Assembly: GCF_030553305.1 (NCBI RefSeq)
Contig: NZ_JARRAH010000001.1
Span: forward strand, 1 to 64,000
Reading direction: 5' to 3'
DNA: 64,000 bases
Source: Halomarina ordinaria
GTDB lineage: Archaea; Halobacteriota; Halobacteria; Halobacteriales; Haloarculaceae
Part shown: piece by piece, positions 50,908-59,716 of the stretch
Layout: each line of letters opens with the position of its first letter
How positions within the stretch are numbered: position 1 is the stretch's first letter
The notes under the pieces: model-generated
Databases searched by the model: none
Told to the model about the DNA's origin: nothing
Seen by the model: the letters and a program-made list of their open reading frames with translations, nothing else
Translations under genes and position numbers: made by a program

Positions 50908-51108
50908 CTACGCGTTGTTCATGCGCAGCGCCGTCTCCGTCCCGCATACCCGGCAGGTGCTGACACGGTAGGGCTCGCGCGAGAACTGTGCGTTCTCCGA
51001 CTTCTGGCTCTCGGTGCGTATCTCGAGGCGGACGCCGTGGGGAGTCTCACGGCCGCACTCCGCACAGCCCTCGTTCATGTCGTCCGATTGATTTCGTGTT
51101 GCTGCCAT
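50908..51108 (-). CDS. Four-cysteine zinc microprotein
   Basis: 66 residues: MAATRNQSDDMNEGCAECGR and a second pair STCRVCGTETALRMNNA form a CxxC/CxxC zinc site around a conserved EIRTESQKSENAQFSREPYR. I associate it with a haloarchaeal DUF7835-type family (unverified). ATG 51108 is chosen over a GTG two codons upstream because a TATA-like TATAAAAA lies 26-33 bases before it. Confidence 0.8.
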   Translation of the reverse strand: MAATRNQSDDMNEGCAECGRETPHGVRLEIRTESQKSENAQFSREPYRVSTCRVCGTETALRMNNA

Positions 51109-51133
51109 CGACACGGCGTACTCCCGTCGGGGG

Positions 51134-51141
51134 TATAAAAA
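51134..51141 (-). promoter_or_regulatory. TATA-like element of the zinc microprotein gene
   Basis: TATAAAAA on the plus strand (TTTTTATA on the gene strand), 26-33 bases upstream of ATG 51108. Confidence 0.55.
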
Positions 51142-51248
51142 CCGAGAGTCGTTGGGGGTTGTTTACAGCTGAAATCGACTTCCGTCGTTCGGTTTTCAGA
51201 GTGACGAATCGAGAGGGACTTAGACTGTTCAATATTGTTGCTCGTGAC

Positions 51249-51311
51249 GTTTCGTCGCTCTCGGATGGAAACAGGCCAATACCTTTAAAAGGAGCTCCGG
51301 TGCGACGAAAC
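51249..51311. repeat. Inverted repeat GTTTCGTCGC / GCGACGAAAC
   Basis: Perfect 10-base arms at 51249-51258 and 51302-51311 flank a 43-base loop containing the AT-rich CCTTTAAAAGG. Lies in the divergent region between the zinc microprotein and the HIT gene. Possible regulator-binding site. Confidence 0.4.
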
Positions 51312-51326
51312 CGTCGAATGCGTACG

Positions 51327-51331
51327 TTTTA
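51327..51331 (+). promoter_or_regulatory. TATA-like element of the HIT gene
   Basis: TTTTA 25-29 bases upstream of ATG 51356. Confidence 0.4.
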
Positions 51332-51355
51332 CGCCCCGCCCCTCGTCGCGCCGGT

Positions 51356-51904
51356 ATGGAGCAACTAGTCGCCCCGTGGCGCATCGAGTGGGTCGAGCGC
51401 GACGATTCGGCGTCGGCGGAGGCGGACGAAGGGTGTGTCTTCTGTCGCCTGCCCGAACGTGGCGACGACCGGGAGACCCTCGTCGTGGCTCGCTCGGCGC
51501 ACGCCTTCGTCCTCCTCAACAACTACCCCTACAACCCCGGCCACGCGATGGTCATCCCCTACGACCACGCCGGCGACTACCGTGCCCTCGACGACGCGAC
51601 CCTCCTCGACCACGCCCGTCTGAAACAGCGGACGTTCGACGCTATCGAGGACGCCCTCGGTCCCGACGCGTTCAACGCCGGCCTGAACCTCGGCGGTCCC
51701 GCCGGCGGGTCGGTCGCGGACCACCTCCACACGCACGTCGTCCCCCGCTGGGAGGGCGACACGAACTTCATGCCCGTCGTCTCGGGGACGAAGGTCATCG
51801 TCGAGGCCGTCGAGGAGACGTACGACCGCGTCCACGAGGCGTTCGCCGCCCAGTCGGACGCGACGGTGACGGAGACCGGGGCGGTCCGCGTCGACTTCGA
51901 CTGA
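51356..51904 (+). CDS. HIT family nucleotide hydrolase/transferase
   Basis: 182 residues. N-terminal zinc-like GCVFCRLPERGDDRETLVVA, central LLNNYPYNPGHAMVIPYDH and the histidine triad HLHTHVVPRW (about 125-134). The order resembles archaeal diadenosine polyphosphate (Ap4A) hydrolase/HIT proteins. Hydrolyses nucleotidyl-amine or dinucleotide substrates. Start ATG 51356 with TATA-like element. Confidence 0.93.
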   Translation: MEQLVAPWRIEWVERDDSASAEADEGCVFCRLPERGDDRETLVVARSAHAFVLLNNYPYNPGHAMVIPYDHAGDYRALDDATLLDHARLKQRTFDAIEDALGPDAFNAGLNLGGPAGGSVADHLHTHVVPRWEGDTNFMPVVSGTKVIVEAVEETYDRVHEAFAAQSDATVTETGAVRVDFD

Positions 51905-51987
51905 ACCGCCGTTTCGACGCATCTAAACGCCGGATTCGACGGATGAACGCGAAGCGTCTTTAGCCCCCTTCGCATACGGGGCAGTAC

Positions 51988-52914
51988 ATGGACCGCGTCG
52001 CCGCCCTCCGCCGCGTGGGCCTCGTCGTCCTCGGGGTCAACGCGCTGCTCGCGCTCGCGAAGGGCGGCGTCTACGTCTCGACGGGGAGCCTCGCGGTCGG
52101 TTCGGAGGCCGTCAATAGCCTCGGCGACGCCGTCTACAGTCTCGTCATCGTCGCGGGGCTCTACGTCACGACCCAGCCGCCCGACGAGGTCCACCCGCAC
52201 GGCCACGAGCGCATCGAACCGTTCGTCTCGCTGTTCGTCGCCCTCGGCCTCTTCGCCGCCGGCGGGGCCGTCCTCTGGCAGTCGCTGGAGGCGGCGCTCG
52301 CCGGCGGGACCACGGGCGCCCCCGGTGTCCTCGCGGTCGCCGTCCTCGCGGGCGGCGCGGGCGCGAAGTACCTCCTCTATCGCTACTGCCTCCGGGCGGC
52401 CGAGGTCCACCGCTCGCCCGCCCTCCGCGCGGCGGCGCTCGACAACCGCGCCGACATCCTCACCGCGCTGGCCGCGCTGGCCGGCGTCCTCGGCGCGAGC
52501 GTCGGCCTCCCGGTGCTCGACCCGCTCGCGGGTGCGGTGGTCGCCCTCGGCATCCTCTACACCGGCCTCGACATCGTCCGCGACAACGTCGCCTACCTCG
52601 TCGGCGCCGCCCCGCCCGAGGACCTCCAGGACGAGATCGTCGCCCGCGCGCTCTCCCATCCCGACGTCGAGGGCGTCCACGACGTCGTCGCACACTACGT
52701 CGGCCCGGAGATAGACGTGAGCCTGCACGTCGAGGTCGAGGGCAAGCGGACGGTCCGCGAGGCCCACGACATCGAGACGGCCATCGTCGCGACCATCGGC
52801 GACATCGACGAGGTCGACGACGTGTTCGTCCACGTCGACCCGCGGGAACTGGGCGAGTGGAAGGACGGCGAGCGCGTCGGACCCGACCGCGGGGAGTTCG
52901 GCGAGGCCGACTGA
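51988..52914 (+). CDS. Cation diffusion facilitator (CDF) metal exporter, Mn/Fe-like site
   Basis: 308 residues, six helices and C-terminal cytoplasmic ferredoxin-like domain (HPDVEGVHDVVAHYVGPEID). Metal site A appears as N43-x3-D47 in helix 2 (AVNSLGD) and D-x3-D in helix 5 (ALDNRADIL); the Asn in place of Asp/His and the Asp in place of His favour Mn or Fe rather than Zn. PHGHERIEP loop histidines are present. Exports a divalent cation; neighbours give no clue. Start ATG 51988. Confidence 0.9.
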   Translation: MDRVAALRRVGLVVLGVNALLALAKGGVYVSTGSLAVGSEAVNSLGDAVYSLVIVAGLYVTTQPPDEVHPHGHERIEPFVSLFVALGLFAAGGAVLWQSLEAALAGGTTGAPGVLAVAVLAGGAGAKYLLYRYCLRAAEVHRSPALRAAALDNRADILTALAALAGVLGASVGLPVLDPLAGAVVALGILYTGLDIVRDNVAYLVGAAPPEDLQDEIVARALSHPDVEGVHDVVAHYVGPEIDVSLHVEVEGKRTVREAHDIETAIVATIGDIDEVDDVFVHVDPRELGEWKDGERVGPDRGEFGEAD

Positions 52915-52946
52915 GGTCGAATACGCGTGCTGGTACGGGCTATCTT

Positions 52947-54599
52947 CTATCGAGTTCTCCGCTCTTGGGCGAGACGGCGTACGTGCTGCCAATCGCCGTC
53001 CGTGTCGAGGACGGCCGCAATCAGCCCCCTGATAACGACCGCGGAGAGAAAGACTCGGTAGACCGTGAACGCGAGTGGAGCGTATAGCAGGTGACGAGGC
53101 GTCTCTGCCTCAAGCGTGAGGGCAACACCGACGATTGCGACCATCAGGACGAAGAACAACGAAAGTACGGTCGCTATCTCATCCACGCGACCCTGACGTA
53201 TCCAGGTTGGAACGAGTATCAGCACAGAGAGCGTTACTAACGGGAGGAAGACTGACGAGAGGAGCGTGAACGGGAAGACGAATCGGTGGAGAAGCCTCGA
53301 ACGGTCGTCGGCGAAGACATCGACGTGCTTGAACATCGTCTGGAAACTCCCCTGATACCATCGGAGCCGCTGGCGGTAGAGGTCACGCCACGTGAACGGC
53401 GCTTCTGTCGACACAGTGGCCTCACTCGTTTTGACTCGCCAGCCGTGTTTGATGAGCTGGACGGTCACGTCGTAATCCTCAGTCACCGTGTCCGGGTCGT
53501 AGCCGAACACGTCCTCGAGCGCTTCCCGTCGGAACCCCCCGAGACACCCCGGTATGACGGGCACAGAACCGAGAAGTCCGAACATCCGTCGGAATGTGTT
53601 GATGCTGACGATATACTCCAGTGACTGTAGCCACGTAACCACGTTGTCCCGGTTGGTCACCTTGACGTTCCCCGCGACGGCACCAGCCCCGGGGTGCGCT
53701 TCCAGGTCTCGAACTAGCCGCGTGATTGCGGTGGGTGTGACATGGCTATCAGCGTCGATGGCGACGACGTACTCGCCGGTCGAACAGAGCAGTCCGTAAT
53801 TGAGCGCCGAGTGCTTCCCGCCGTTCGACTTGTGGTAGACCGACACCCCGCGGTCCCGGTACTGGGCGGCTTCCTCGTACGTCCCGTCGGAACTACCGTC
53901 GTTGACGACGACGATTTCGAGGCGCTGGTCGGGATAGTCGCTATCCAAGACGGCCTCGATACAGGGTCCAACGTACCCCGCTTCGTTGTATGCGGGTATC
54001 AGCACGCTAACCGTCGGAAACGGCTCGTTGAGCGGTGGGCTCCGAACGTGTGTACTCTTCTGAACGACTGCGAGGGGAACCAGCAACGCTGCGCAGATCA
54101 ACAAGTAGATCAGCCCGAGGAACAGTAACCCAGCGATATAGACTGGTGTCTGAGCCTCCCAGTACGTGAGTACAAGTCCGCCCACCATCGGTGATAACAC
54201 GACCATGGGCCAGAGTGGAATCTCGAACCGGTGCGATATGCTGGGGTCGCGATGGCGGAGTAGAAACTGTAGCAGAACCGTAACCGACACAACGGTCAAC
54301 GTCGCGTATACCGTCGACAGAGGTGAGAGCGCATCGAGTTTCCATATCCCGTAGAGCAGGACGGCTGTTACAGCGACGGGAGCAACGACGGATGGTTGTA
54401 CCGAATACCGCCGCTCAAACAGGCTGTTAGCACTGGTCCCTCCCACGAGCGACACGACCACTACCAGTCCGACTGCGCTCGTGGTCACGATTCCAGCGAG
54501 GAACACTAGCGGTGAGTAGAACACGAGGCCGATAGTGAACGCAATACCGGTCAGTACCATCGCTACGACAAGTCCCGTCGCGTATGCACGTACTCGCAT
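52947..54599 (-). CDS. Membrane family 2 glycosyltransferase (beta-glycan synthase, PgaC/hyaluronan-synthase-like)
   Basis: 550 residues. Five to seven N-terminal helices (MRVRAYATGLVVAMVL onward to about 175), then a GT-A domain: VSVLIPAYNEAGYVGPCIEA, VVVNDGSSDGTY, AIDADSHV (DxD, about 282), VTEDYDVTVQL and the acceptor motif QRLRWYQG (about 408), followed by three C-terminal helices. Processive synthase type: makes and probably exports a beta-linked polysaccharide. Start 3 bases downstream of the zinc-ribbon gene, so co-transcribed. Lower GC than neighbours. Divergent from a GH26-like glycanase. Confidence 0.9.
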   Translation of the reverse strand: MRVRAYATGLVVAMVLTGIAFTIGLVFYSPLVFLAGIVTTSAVGLVVVVSLVGGTSANSLFERRYSVQPSVVAPVAVTAVLLYGIWKLDALSPLSTVYATLTVVSVTVLLQFLLRHRDPSISHRFEIPLWPMVVLSPMVGGLVLTYWEAQTPVYIAGLLFLGLIYLLICAALLVPLAVVQKSTHVRSPPLNEPFPTVSVLIPAYNEAGYVGPCIEAVLDSDYPDQRLEIVVVNDGSSDGTYEEAAQYRDRGVSVYHKSNGGKHSALNYGLLCSTGEYVVAIDADSHVTPTAITRLVRDLEAHPGAGAVAGNVKVTNRDNVVTWLQSLEYIVSINTFRRMFGLLGSVPVIPGCLGGFRREALEDVFGYDPDTVTEDYDVTVQLIKHGWRVKTSEATVSTEAPFTWRDLYRQRLRWYQGSFQTMFKHVDVFADDRSRLLHRFVFPFTLLSSVFLPLVTLSVLILVPTWIRQGRVDEIATVLSLFFVLMVAIVGVALTLEAETPRHLLYAPLAFTVYRVFLSAVVIRGLIAAVLDTDGDWQHVRRLAQERRTR

Positions 54600-54602
54600 G
54601 GA

Positions 54603-54947
54603 TTACCGACACCGGGACGACGGCGCCGTCCGTTTCGGGTCGACATCGTACGTCGCGTCGCAGACGTCACAGCGGAACACCACGCCGACTGTGACGAGGG
54701 GACTGCCGCTGGCCGCTGCCGGCCTCTCCCCGCACTTCGGACAGTCCGGCTCCGCGGGCGACTCTTCGAGCGCAAGGTAGCCACAGACGGGGTGTTCGAC
54801 CACCGGTCGCCGGCTGACGGTACCGGCCCCGCAGGCGGGACAGCCGTGCAGCGTATCGACTCCACCGCCGACCGAGGTCCCTTCTTTGACGAACTCCGGT
54901 GCGAGTATGTCGGTGTCCGGAGCGAACGCGTCTTCCAGTGTAGTCAT
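54603..54947 (-). CDS. Zinc-ribbon protein co-transcribed with the glycan synthase
   Basis: 114 residues with three CxxC pairs: HGCPACGAG, PDCPKCGER and FRCDVCDAT, separated by a hydrophobic patch HPVCGYLALEESP. Two zinc sites are likely. No known domain. Its stop is 3 bases before the glycosyltransferase ATG, implying translational linkage; a role in synthase control is inference only. Confidence 0.75.
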   Translation of the reverse strand: MTTLEDAFAPDTDILAPEFVKEGTSVGGGVDTLHGCPACGAGTVSRRPVVEHPVCGYLALEESPAEPDCPKCGERPAAASGSPLVTVGVVFRCDVCDATYDVDPKRTAPSSRCR

Positions 54948-55064
54948 CTACGACGTCATTACGAATCTGGATTCATTGTTAGCAGCGGATATATCCCGGA
55001 CGTTCGAGCCTGTATCTCTCTAACGCGAGAATAACAATGGCCCGTGCGGGTGATGTCTGGATAG

Positions 55065-56261
55065 ATGGACAGACGGCAGTACGTGAAAGCGTGTGGAGGG
55101 GTGGCGGGCGCGGCGGTCGGACTGGTCGGCCTCCACGAGTCGGTGTCTGGCACGCGCATACGCGCCATCCCGTCCCGGACCGACGTGACCGAGGACGAAC
55201 CGTCGGAGCGACCGGAACAGAAGGAACGACCCGCCCGGACCTTCGACCCCCGCGACGGTCGGACGCTGATCGGTACATCGCCACCGTCCGTCGACGACGG
55301 CCACTTCGACGCCTTCGAGGCGTGGCAGGACGGACCCAGCGCCGTCGTCACGCTCTTCGCCGACGTGGGACAGCCCACGGCCGCCATCGAAGCCTTCGTC
55401 CACGGGATGCTCACCTACGTCTGGGAGCGCGGGAGCGTCCCGAACGTCGTCTGGCAGCCGTACTTCGTGTCGCGCGAGGCGACGCCGCCGACCGTCGAGG
55501 CAGACGTCGCCGGGGGGCGCTACGACGACCCACTCGACGACTGGACCAGCGCGCTGACGCGGTGGCTCCGCCCCGACGAGGGGCCGGACCGACGGCTCTA
55601 CCTCACGTTCGCCCCGGAGATGAACGGCGACTGGGTCCCCTGGGACGCCTCCGACGGCGAGTCGACGTCCGAGGACTACGTCGCGATGTGGCGGACCGTC
55701 TACGACCGGGTGAGCGCCGACCTCACCCCCGACCACCTCCGGTGGGTGTGGTCCGTCAACAACGGGAGCCGCTGGAACTGGGCGGACGAACCCGTCGGCA
55801 TCGACCGTTACTACCCCGGCGACGCGTACGTCGACTGGGTCGGCGTCCACGGCTACAACTGGGACGCCTGGGGTGGGTGGAAGCAGCCGGACGGTGTGTA
55901 CGACGCGATGGTCGAGAACGTCCGCGAGGTCTCGGACAAACCGCTCGCGTTCACCGAGTGTGCCTGCTCCTCGCGCTACGGCGACGGCTACCGGCCCGAC
56001 CTGAAGGACGAGTGGATAACGGCGTTCTTCGCGTACGTCGACGAACGCGACGTGCGGATGGTCTGCTGGTTCGACAAGGAGAAGGAGACCGACTGGGCGG
56101 TCTTCGGGGGGTCGCGCGGGACCGAGACCGTCGAGTTCGATGGCACCTCCGTCCCCGCGTACGAGGCCTACCGGACGGCTGCGAGCGAGTCGGGGATACT
56201 GCTCGCGTACCCGGACCACCCGCGGGTCCTCACCGATGCCGAGTTCGCGGGGTCGTTCTGA
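55065..56261 (+). CDS. Tat-exported GH26-like glycoside hydrolase
   Basis: 398 residues. N-terminal MDRRQYVKACGGVAGAAVGL has a twin-arginine pattern followed by a hydrophobic stretch, so export is expected. The catalytic TIM-barrel shows APEMNGDWVPWD with acid/base E185 (family 26 pattern HEMNG/PEMNG) and FTECACSSRYGDGY with nucleophile E298. VWSVNNGSRWNWADEPVGID and VGVHGYNWDAWGGWK are substrate-site aromatics. Likely cleaves a beta-mannan, beta-glucan or similar polymer, perhaps the one made by the adjacent synthase. Confidence 0.85.
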   Translation: MDRRQYVKACGGVAGAAVGLVGLHESVSGTRIRAIPSRTDVTEDEPSERPEQKERPARTFDPRDGRTLIGTSPPSVDDGHFDAFEAWQDGPSAVVTLFADVGQPTAAIEAFVHGMLTYVWERGSVPNVVWQPYFVSREATPPTVEADVAGGRYDDPLDDWTSALTRWLRPDEGPDRRLYLTFAPEMNGDWVPWDASDGESTSEDYVAMWRTVYDRVSADLTPDHLRWVWSVNNGSRWNWADEPVGIDRYYPGDAYVDWVGVHGYNWDAWGGWKQPDGVYDAMVENVREVSDKPLAFTECACSSRYGDGYRPDLKDEWITAFFAYVDERDVRMVCWFDKEKETDWAVFGGSRGTETVEFDGTSVPAYEAYRTAASESGILLAYPDHPRVLTDAEFAGSF

Positions 56262-56363
56262 GTCCGAGTCGTCGTCCATCCCGAAGCCGTCGAGACAGCC
56301 GGCGAGACCGGCCGAGAGGGCGAGCGCGCTGGCTTTCAGGAGGGTCCGTCCTCGGGGACGCAT
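56259..56363 (-). pseudogene. Orphan Tat-lipoprotein leader (decapitated gene remnant)
   Basis: Minus-strand frame from ATG 56363 reads MRPRGRTLLKASALALSAGL then AGCLDGFGMDDD: a basic start, hydrophobic h-region and lipobox LAGC followed by an acidic tether, as in haloarchaeal Tat lipoproteins. The frame then runs antisense into the glycosidase gene and encodes no sensible protein. Interpreted as the 5' end of a gene whose body was lost. Confidence 0.6.
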
Positions 56364-56492
56364 ACCGTCGTCTGCTCGGGAGGCCGGCGTCGGCTTTCCC
56401 GTGGCTACGACGTCCGTTTCAGTTCGCTGTAGAGACCCTCGCAGGCGAGTGAGGAACGGTCGTCGTCGCGGGGTTCGGCGGACGAGCGACGC

Positions 56493-57743
56493 TCAGACGA
56501 GGTCGCCGAAGCAGTAGACCGTCTCCGCGCTCGTTATCTCGACCTCGTGGAACTGGCCCGGTTCGAGGCCGCGTTCGCTCGCGTTCGTGAGGACGACCTG
56601 TCGGTAGGCCTCGTCGTAGCACTTCACGGAGTCGCCGGTGCCCTCCTCTACGACGAGCACCTCGTGGGTCTCGCCGACCATCGACTCGTGGGCCGCCCCC
56701 ACGACGTCCATCTTCAGGTCGACCATCTCCTTCGAGCGCTCCTTCTTCAGCGTCCCGCCGAGGCCCTTCATCGCCGCGGCGTCCGTCCCGGGACGCTTCG
56801 AGAACCGGGTGACGTTCACCTTCTCCGGGCGGACCCGCTCGAACAGGTCGAGGCTCTCGCGGTGGTCCTCGTCGGTCTCCGTGGGGAAGCCGACGATGAA
56901 GTCCGTCGAGAGCGTCCAGTGGTCGAGGTGGCGGTCGAACGTCTCGACTACCTCGACGAACTCGCGGACCTGGTGCTGGCGGCGCATGTCGCCGAGGACG
57001 TCGTTCGACCCCGACTGGACGGGGATGTGCAGGAAGTTGTAGAGCTTCTCGTTCTCGGCGAACACCTCGGCCAGTTCCTCGCGGATGCCGTGGACCCCCT
57101 TCGGGTTCGCCATCCCGACGCGCACCCGGAAGTCGCCCTCGATGTCGCAGATGCGGTCGAGGAGCGTGTGGAGCTTCCGTTCGCCCGTGTCCCAGCCGTA
57201 GACGCCGGTGTCCTGGCCGGTGACGCGTATCTCCTTCGCGCCCGCGTGGACGAGCGCGCGCGCCTTCTCGACGTTCTCCTCGACCGGCGGGGAGTCTATC
57301 TTGCCCGTCGCGTGCTTCGTGATGCAGTACGAGCAGTCGCTCATGCACCCCCGGGCGATGGGGAGGATGCCGACGACGCCGTCGAGGACGGGTTCCGAGT
57401 CGGGCGTCGGCGTCGGGCACTCGCCGTTCAGCACCGCGCCGGGGACGTCGTCCCAGTGGAGGACCCGCGCGTCGAGGCCGGCCTCGCGGAACTGCTCGCC
57501 CTGCGCCAGCGCCATGCAGCCGGTGACGATGAGGTCGGCCGTCTCGCGTTCGAGTTCCTCGGCCCGCCGGAGCATGTTGCGTTCGGTCTTCTCGACCACG
57601 GTGCAGGTGTTGAGGATGGCCACGTCGGCCTCCTCGACGCCGCCCGCGGGGTGATGCCCGCCGTCGCGGAGCGCCTGCTCGATGATGCGGCTCTCCCCCT
57701 GGTTCGAGGTACAGCCGTACGTCTCGATGTGGTAGCGGGCCAT
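56493..57743 (-). CDS. tRNA (N6-L-threonylcarbamoyladenosine(37)-C2)-methylthiotransferase, e-MtaB/CDKAL1 type
   Basis: Radical-SAM enzyme adding a methylthio group to t6A37 of tRNAs. 416 residues. N-terminal UPF0004 domain with cluster cysteines (YGCTSNQGES, LNTCTVV, VTGCMALAQ), radical SAM CxxxCxxC in ARGCMSDCSYCITK (about 139-152), and a C-terminal TRAM-type domain (HEVLVVEEGTGDSVKCYD...). MARYHIETYGC (ATG 57743) matches the archaeal N-terminus; the longer frame is antisense of the divergent gene. Confidence 0.94.
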   Translation of the reverse strand: MARYHIETYGCTSNQGESRIIEQALRDGGHHPAGGVEEADVAILNTCTVVEKTERNMLRRAEELERETADLIVTGCMALAQGEQFREAGLDARVLHWDDVPGAVLNGECPTPTPDSEPVLDGVVGILPIARGCMSDCSYCITKHATGKIDSPPVEENVEKARALVHAGAKEIRVTGQDTGVYGWDTGERKLHTLLDRICDIEGDFRVRVGMANPKGVHGIREELAEVFAENEKLYNFLHIPVQSGSNDVLGDMRRQHQVREFVEVVETFDRHLDHWTLSTDFIVGFPTETDEDHRESLDLFERVRPEKVNVTRFSKRPGTDAAAMKGLGGTLKKERSKEMVDLKMDVVGAAHESMVGETHEVLVVEEGTGDSVKCYDEAYRQVVLTNASERGLEPGQFHEVEITSAETVYCFGDLV

Positions 57744-57849
57744 CGATACTCGCGTTCGGTCGCGCGCGGGCAAAAGCGCGGCGTTCCGCGGAGGGTGAGC
57801 TGTCTGTGACCCGAACGTATTTGCAGATAGACACCTACGCACTCGGACG

Positions 57850-59019
57850 ATGCCCTCCAGACGACGGTTCCTCGCGCATTCGAGTGCGCTCGGACTCGGT
57901 GCCCTCGGCGGATGTGTCGACGCCCTCGGCAGCGACCGACCGACGTACACGACGCCCGGTACCGACGGCCCGCCGCCGCCCCCGGAGCACCACGCCTTCG
58001 GGAGCGACGGTCAGTGGTCGAGTCCCGGGTTCGACGCGTCGAACACCCGCTGGGACTACCGCGGGAGCGCCCCTCGCGACGACGCGCGGGTGCGGTGGCG
58101 CTACCCGGTCCAGGAGGGACGCGCACCCACCGTGAGCAACGGGCAGGTCTTCGTCTCGGCCCCGGGGGAACTGGTCGTCCTCGACGCGATGGAGGGGGAG
58201 GAACTGTGGACCGCCCCGACCGAACCGTCGTGGGTCGGCGTGCCGCTCGTCCGGAACGCGACGGCGTACGTCCCCGTCGAGACCGACCTGCGGGCACTCG
58301 ACGCCGTGACTGGTGAAGAACTGTGGTCCCGGTCCGCGGACGAGCGATTCACCCCGCCCGCGACGGTCGGCGGTGAGGAACTCGTCGTCGGCAACGGCGA
58401 GTACGTCCGCGCTCTCGACGCCGAAACCGGCGAGGAACGCCGGTCACGGCGGCTGTACGGCACGGTGAACGCTCCGGCACTCGGTACCACCCGGTCCCCG
58501 ACCACGACGACGCAGGCCGGTGAAGTGTACGTCCTCGAACGCGACGGCACCGGTGTCTGGCGGCGAACCCTCCGGGCGTCCATCGAGGCACCGGTCACCC
58601 TCGGCCGCGACTACGCCTACGTCACCGAGGTGGACGACACCCTGCGCGCGCTCGACCACGGCGGCGAGACGGTCTGGCGCGCGGAGGGCGTCGCGGACTT
58701 CCGGTTCGGGGTGGCCTACACCGACGCCTACGTGTACGCCGTCGATGGTTCTACCCTCCACGCCCTCGACAGTGACTCCGGCGAGGAACACTGGGCGCAC
58801 CACCTCGGCGAACGAGCCGGCGTCCCCGCCGTCGTCGACGACACGGTGTACGTCGGCGGGGACCGCCTCCACGCGCTCGACCCGGAGGGGACCGGCGAGC
58901 GGTTCTCGGTGGACCTCGGCGGGCGGGTCGGTCCCGACGTTTCGGCCGGCGACGGCGCCCTCTACGTCCCGGTGACGGACGACGAGGGCACCGACCTGGT
59001 CGCTCTCGAAACCGCCTAG
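57850..59019 (+). CDS. PQQ-like beta-propeller lipoprotein (Tat)
   Basis: 389 residues. Leader [20 protein letters not shown] with lipobox GGC gives a Tat-exported lipid-anchored protein. After a proline-rich linker come about six to seven propeller blades with repeated LDAxTGEELW motifs ([35 protein letters not shown]). Such proteins bind surfaces or assist envelope proteins; no enzyme residue seen. Stop overlaps the stop of convergent deoC. Confidence 0.9.
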   Translation: MPSRRRFLAHSSALGLGALGGCVDALGSDRPTYTTPGTDGPPPPPEHHAFGSDGQWSSPGFDASNTRWDYRGSAPRDDARVRWRYPVQEGRAPTVSNGQVFVSAPGELVVLDAMEGEELWTAPTEPSWVGVPLVRNATAYVPVETDLRALDAVTGEELWSRSADERFTPPATVGGEELVVGNGEYVRALDAETGEERRSRRLYGTVNAPALGTTRSPTTTTQAGEVYVLERDGTGVWRRTLRASIEAPVTLGRDYAYVTEVDDTLRALDHGGETVWRAEGVADFRFGVAYTDAYVYAVDGSTLHALDSDSGEEHWAHHLGERAGVPAVVDDTVYVGGDRLHALDPEGTGERFSVDLGGRVGPDVSAGDGALYVPVTDDEGTDLVALETA

Positions 59020-59645
59020 CGCTCTGGCGCACCCTCCACGATGGCGACGCCGGAGGACGCCCCGATGCGCTCGGCGCCCGCCTCGACCATCGCCACCGCC
59101 TCCTCGTAGCTCCCTACCCCGCCGCTGGCCTTCACCGGGAGGTACTCGCTCATCAGTTCGACGTCCGCGACGGTCGCGCCCCCGTCGGCGAACCCGGTCG
59201 AGGTCTTGACCATCGCGGCGTCCGCCGCGACGGCCGCCTCGCAGGCGCGGTGTTTCTCGTCGTCGTTCAGGAGCGCCGTCTCGACGATGACCTTCACGGG
59301 CAGCGGCGTCGCCGCGACGACTTCGGCGAGGTCCTCGCGGACGACGTCGTCCTCGCCGGCCGTCAACCGGCCGACGTTGACGACCACGTCGAGTTCGTCG
59401 GCGCCGTCGCGCCAGGCGGTCTCCGCCTCGTCGCGCTTGACGACCGTCGCGTGCTGGCCGTGGGGGAAGCCGACGACGGTGGCGACGGTGACGTCGGTGT
59501 CCACCTCGGCGAGGTAACACGGGGGGATGCAGACGTTCATGCCGTGGGTCTCGGCCTCGCGCACGACGCGCTCGACGTCGGCGAGCGTCGTCTCGGGACC
59601 GAGGACGGTGTGGTCGATGCGGGCGGCGACCTCCTCGCGGTTCAT
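59016..59645 (-). CDS. deoC: Deoxyribose-phosphate aldolase
   Basis: Cleaves 2-deoxyribose 5-phosphate to glyceraldehyde 3-phosphate and acetaldehyde. 209 residues from ATG 59645 ([15 protein letters not shown]). [33 protein letters not shown] and VKTSTGF with the Schiff-base lysine are all present, as is VKASGGV. Belongs with the nearby uridine phosphorylase and PfkB kinase to nucleoside catabolism. Confidence 0.96.
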   Translation of the reverse strand: MNREEVAARIDHTVLGPETTLADVERVVREAETHGMNVCIPPCYLAEVDTDVTVATVVGFPHGQHATVVKRDEAETAWRDGADELDVVVNVGRLTAGEDDVVREDLAEVVAATPLPVKVIVETALLNDDEKHRACEAAVAADAAMVKTSTGFADGGATVADVELMSEYLPVKASGGVGSYEEAVAMVEAGAERIGASSGVAIVEGAPER

Positions 59646-59716
59646 ACCCCACCCAGCGACTCCCGGTACAAAAACCGATAGTAAAGCTTTACGAGCGGTC
59701 GGTCCCCCCGCCCTGT

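Larger units (their letters stand above)
52900..55060. other. Lower-GC block
   Basis: The interval holding the glycan synthase and zinc-ribbon genes is visibly less GC-rich (sampled 60-base stretches near 55 percent) and uses A/T-ending codons more than flanking genes, which suggests recent acquisition or weaker codon selection. Confidence 0.6.

Noticed and set aside
55020-56258. Full-length minus-strand protein continuing from the Tat-lipoprotein leader
   Set aside because: Beyond the leader the sequence is the antisense of the GH26-like gene, without lipoprotein-type domains; only the leader was kept as a remnant.
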